64,000 nucleotides of DNA, from positions 62,001 to 126,000 of the forward strand of contig NZ_JADPKK010000009.1 in the NCBI RefSeq assembly GCF_023073915.1, in the 5' to 3' direction. A program made the position numbers and the translations under genes. The DNA is from Bradyrhizobium sp. 149. Its GTDB lineage: Bacteria; Pseudomonadota; Alphaproteobacteria; Rhizobiales; Xanthobacteraceae. This document shows, piece by piece, positions 62,753 to 64,000 of this stretch; position 1 is the first letter of the stretch, and each line of letters starts with the position of its first letter. The notes beneath the pieces are model-generated. The model saw only the letters and a list, made by a program, of their open reading frames with translations. It ran no database searches and had not been told where the DNA came from.

Positions 62753-63175
62753 TCAGCTGTTGCGCAGGCCATCGGCGGCGCGCTTCCACTGCGAGACGTT
62801 GTCGGCGATCATGCGGGTCGACTTCATCGCGGCCTGGCTGAGCTGGGCGTAGCCGGAGATCTCGCGCTGGACGCGCTGGCCTTCGGCATGAAGCAAGTCG
62901 CGCAGGCTTTCGAGCTCGGAGATCAGATTCTCGATCTCGGCGAGCGAGGTGCCGGCGACGCGCTGGATCAGCGAGTTGACATTGGTGACGGTGGCCTCCG
63001 CGCTCGGATCGAGCGGCGGCGCGTCCGTGGTCGTCGATGCCGGACGGCGCAGATAGGCGATGTCGTTGCGGACGAAGTCACGGATGCCGGCTTCAACTTC
63101 CGTAACTGCGGCGAGGTCGGTGTCGACCGTCTCGGTCTCGGTGGTCTCGGTCTTTTCCGGGCGCATGGCGTTCAT
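62753..63175 (-). CDS. Hypothetical helical protein
   Basis: A 140-residue soluble protein. Residues 1-20 are Glu/Thr-rich (EKTETTETETVDTDL), then a helical region with a predicted coiled coil (GTSLAEIENLISELESLRDL, LHAEGQRVQREISGYAQLS). It resembles small phasin-like or cell-envelope helical proteins but I cannot assign it. The start at 63175 has gggga upstream. Confidence 0.75.
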   Translation of the reverse strand: MNAMRPEKTETTETETVDTDLAAVTEVEAGIRDFVRNDIAYLRRPASTTTDAPPLDPSAEATVTNVNSLIQRVAGTSLAEIENLISELESLRDLLHAEGQRVQREISGYAQLSQAAMKSTRMIADNVSQWKRAADGLRNS

Positions 63176-63394
63176 CGTTGTTCCCCTGTTCGCGTTGAGC
63201 GCAGCGCGAGTGTCCCCCGCACGACGACGTCGGTCAGGACTAGGGCGTCGGATTTTGGCCGCAACTTGGCCGAGGTGCGGCAAGGGCGGTCCATTCGGGG
63301 GCTTTGCCGTGGCGTATGGTTACGAGAGTCTGAACGCGGCCCGCGGAGAAGAACCCATCTCCTCATCAGGATGAGGGGAAAGAGTGGGGCCTGG

Positions 63395-64000
63395 CTACCA
63401 GCTCTTCTTGAAACCCGCCGTCAGGCTCTTGTTGATCGTCCCTTGCGAGGTCTCGCCGACCGAACCCGAGACGGTGACGTTGTCGAACAGCTTTTGCTCG
63501 GCACCGACCTTGCGCAGCCATTTGTCATCGGTGGTCGACAGCGACTGGCCCGCGGTGATGCTGGTACCGGTGTCGGTGAGGGTGACCTTGGCGGACTGGT
63601 CGGTCCCGTAATTGCGCGTGATGTGACCACCGACGCCGGGGAGCGCCGTGGTGCCCTGCTGGTTGACGCTGTAGCCGTTCTGGAGTGTCAGCGAGGTATC
63701 GCCCGACAGCGGCACCGACTTGATCAGCGACGCCCCGAGCTTGCTCTGTTCGGCGCCGGGATCGACGCGGGCTTCCACCGCGGTCTTGTCCCAGATCGCG
63801 CCTGCGCCCGGGGCGGTCGCGGCCGCCCACGCGCTGCCGGACGACTGAGGCACGCTGCCGCCATTGGTGGCCTTTTGTGCCAGGAGCTCGGACATCGTCC
63901 GCGGTTCGCTCGTCACCGTCATGTCGGCGCCGATGCGGGCGTCCCAGAATGAGGATACCGACTGCTTCACCGTCACCGCCGAGGAGCCGTTGGCGTTGGC
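63395..64000 (-). CDS. Hypothetical beta-rich protein, 5' end beyond window
   Basis: Open from the window edge to a stop at 63395. The visible 202 residues contain Thr/Ser/Gly-rich alternating strands (TSLTLQNGYSVNQQG, ITRNYGTDQSAKVTLTDTGT, NVTVSGSVGETSQG) and end in GFKKSW, an aromatic C terminus of the kind used by outer-membrane barrels. The start is not in the window. Function unknown; an outer-membrane location is inference. Confidence 0.75.
   Translation of the reverse strand, partial: ANANGSSAVTVKQSVSSFWDARIGADMTVTSEPRTMSELLAQKATNGGSVPQSSGSAWAAATAPGAGAIWDKTAVEARVDPGAEQSKLGASLIKSVPLSGDTSLTLQNGYSVNQQGTTALPGVGGHITRNYGTDQSAKVTLTDTGTSITAGQSLSTTDDKWLRKVGAEQKLFDNVTVSGSVGETSQGTINKSLTAGFKKSW

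Overview
The window is about 64 kb of GC-rich, gene-dense alphaproteobacterial chromosome, most likely Bradyrhizobium or a close relative. The evidence is the gene order (uvrC-pgsA-moaD-moaE-prmB; rplY-pth-ychF; lgt-midA-pgeF), an FMN riboswitch in front of a type II lumazine synthase, ribbon-helix-helix and DUF3617 proteins typical of the group, and many palindromic intergenic repeats of the kind scattered through Bradyrhizobium genomes. No rRNA, tRNA, CRISPR array, insertion sequence or prophage was recognised.

Layout. 1-4.1 kb is a small accessory island with less biased codon use. It holds a HEPN/RES toxin-like protein, a divergent unknown gene, an abortive-infection-type protein and another unknown. 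Two copies of a palindromic MITE-like repeat bracket the first two genes. From 4.2 kb the core chromosome begins: purD, a haloacetate dehalogenase with a complete fluoroacetate dehalogenase active site, tadA, a pseudouridine synthase with a huge KPRGDR-repeat extension, rsmD and mutL. 12.4-15.4 kb is a periplasmic dehydrogenase operon (cytochrome c, VOC protein, Tat-exported small subunit, GMC flavoprotein). 16-24 kb carries arfB, a two-gene M16 peptidase operon, lspA, ileS and, just beyond, ribF. 25-34.9 kb holds a CheY-like receiver, a HAD phosphatase, a degenerate EAL protein, BrkB and holin-X-like membrane proteins, and the uvrC-pgsA-moaDE-prmB operon. 35-43.7 kb has an outer-membrane barrel protein, a cold-shock protein, rlmJ, RNase T2, small exported proteins, a marR/ompR/histidine-kinase operon and divergent ilvE. 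44-50 kb has hisS, a tautomerase, an FlK-like thioesterase, proC, a YbjN protein and FMN-riboswitch-ribH. 49.8-51.9 kb is a translationally coupled metallopeptidase/ATP-grasp ligase pair. 52-64 kb carries prs, a lipoprotein, pgeF, midA, lgt, a dienelactone hydrolase, ubiK, rplY, pth, ychF, two MaoC hydratases, two very small membrane proteins and a beta-rich protein cut by the window edge.

The observations most worth following are: (1) internal blocks of both ileS and hisS with codon use sharply unlike the rest of the same genes (GC3 about 57% against about 84%, hand-counted), suggesting domain-scale replacement in two separate synthetases; (2) the peptidase/ATP-grasp pair, which may make or trim an unknown peptide bond; (3) the repeat-bracketed HEPN/RES island; (4) the intact fluoroacetate-type dehalogenase.
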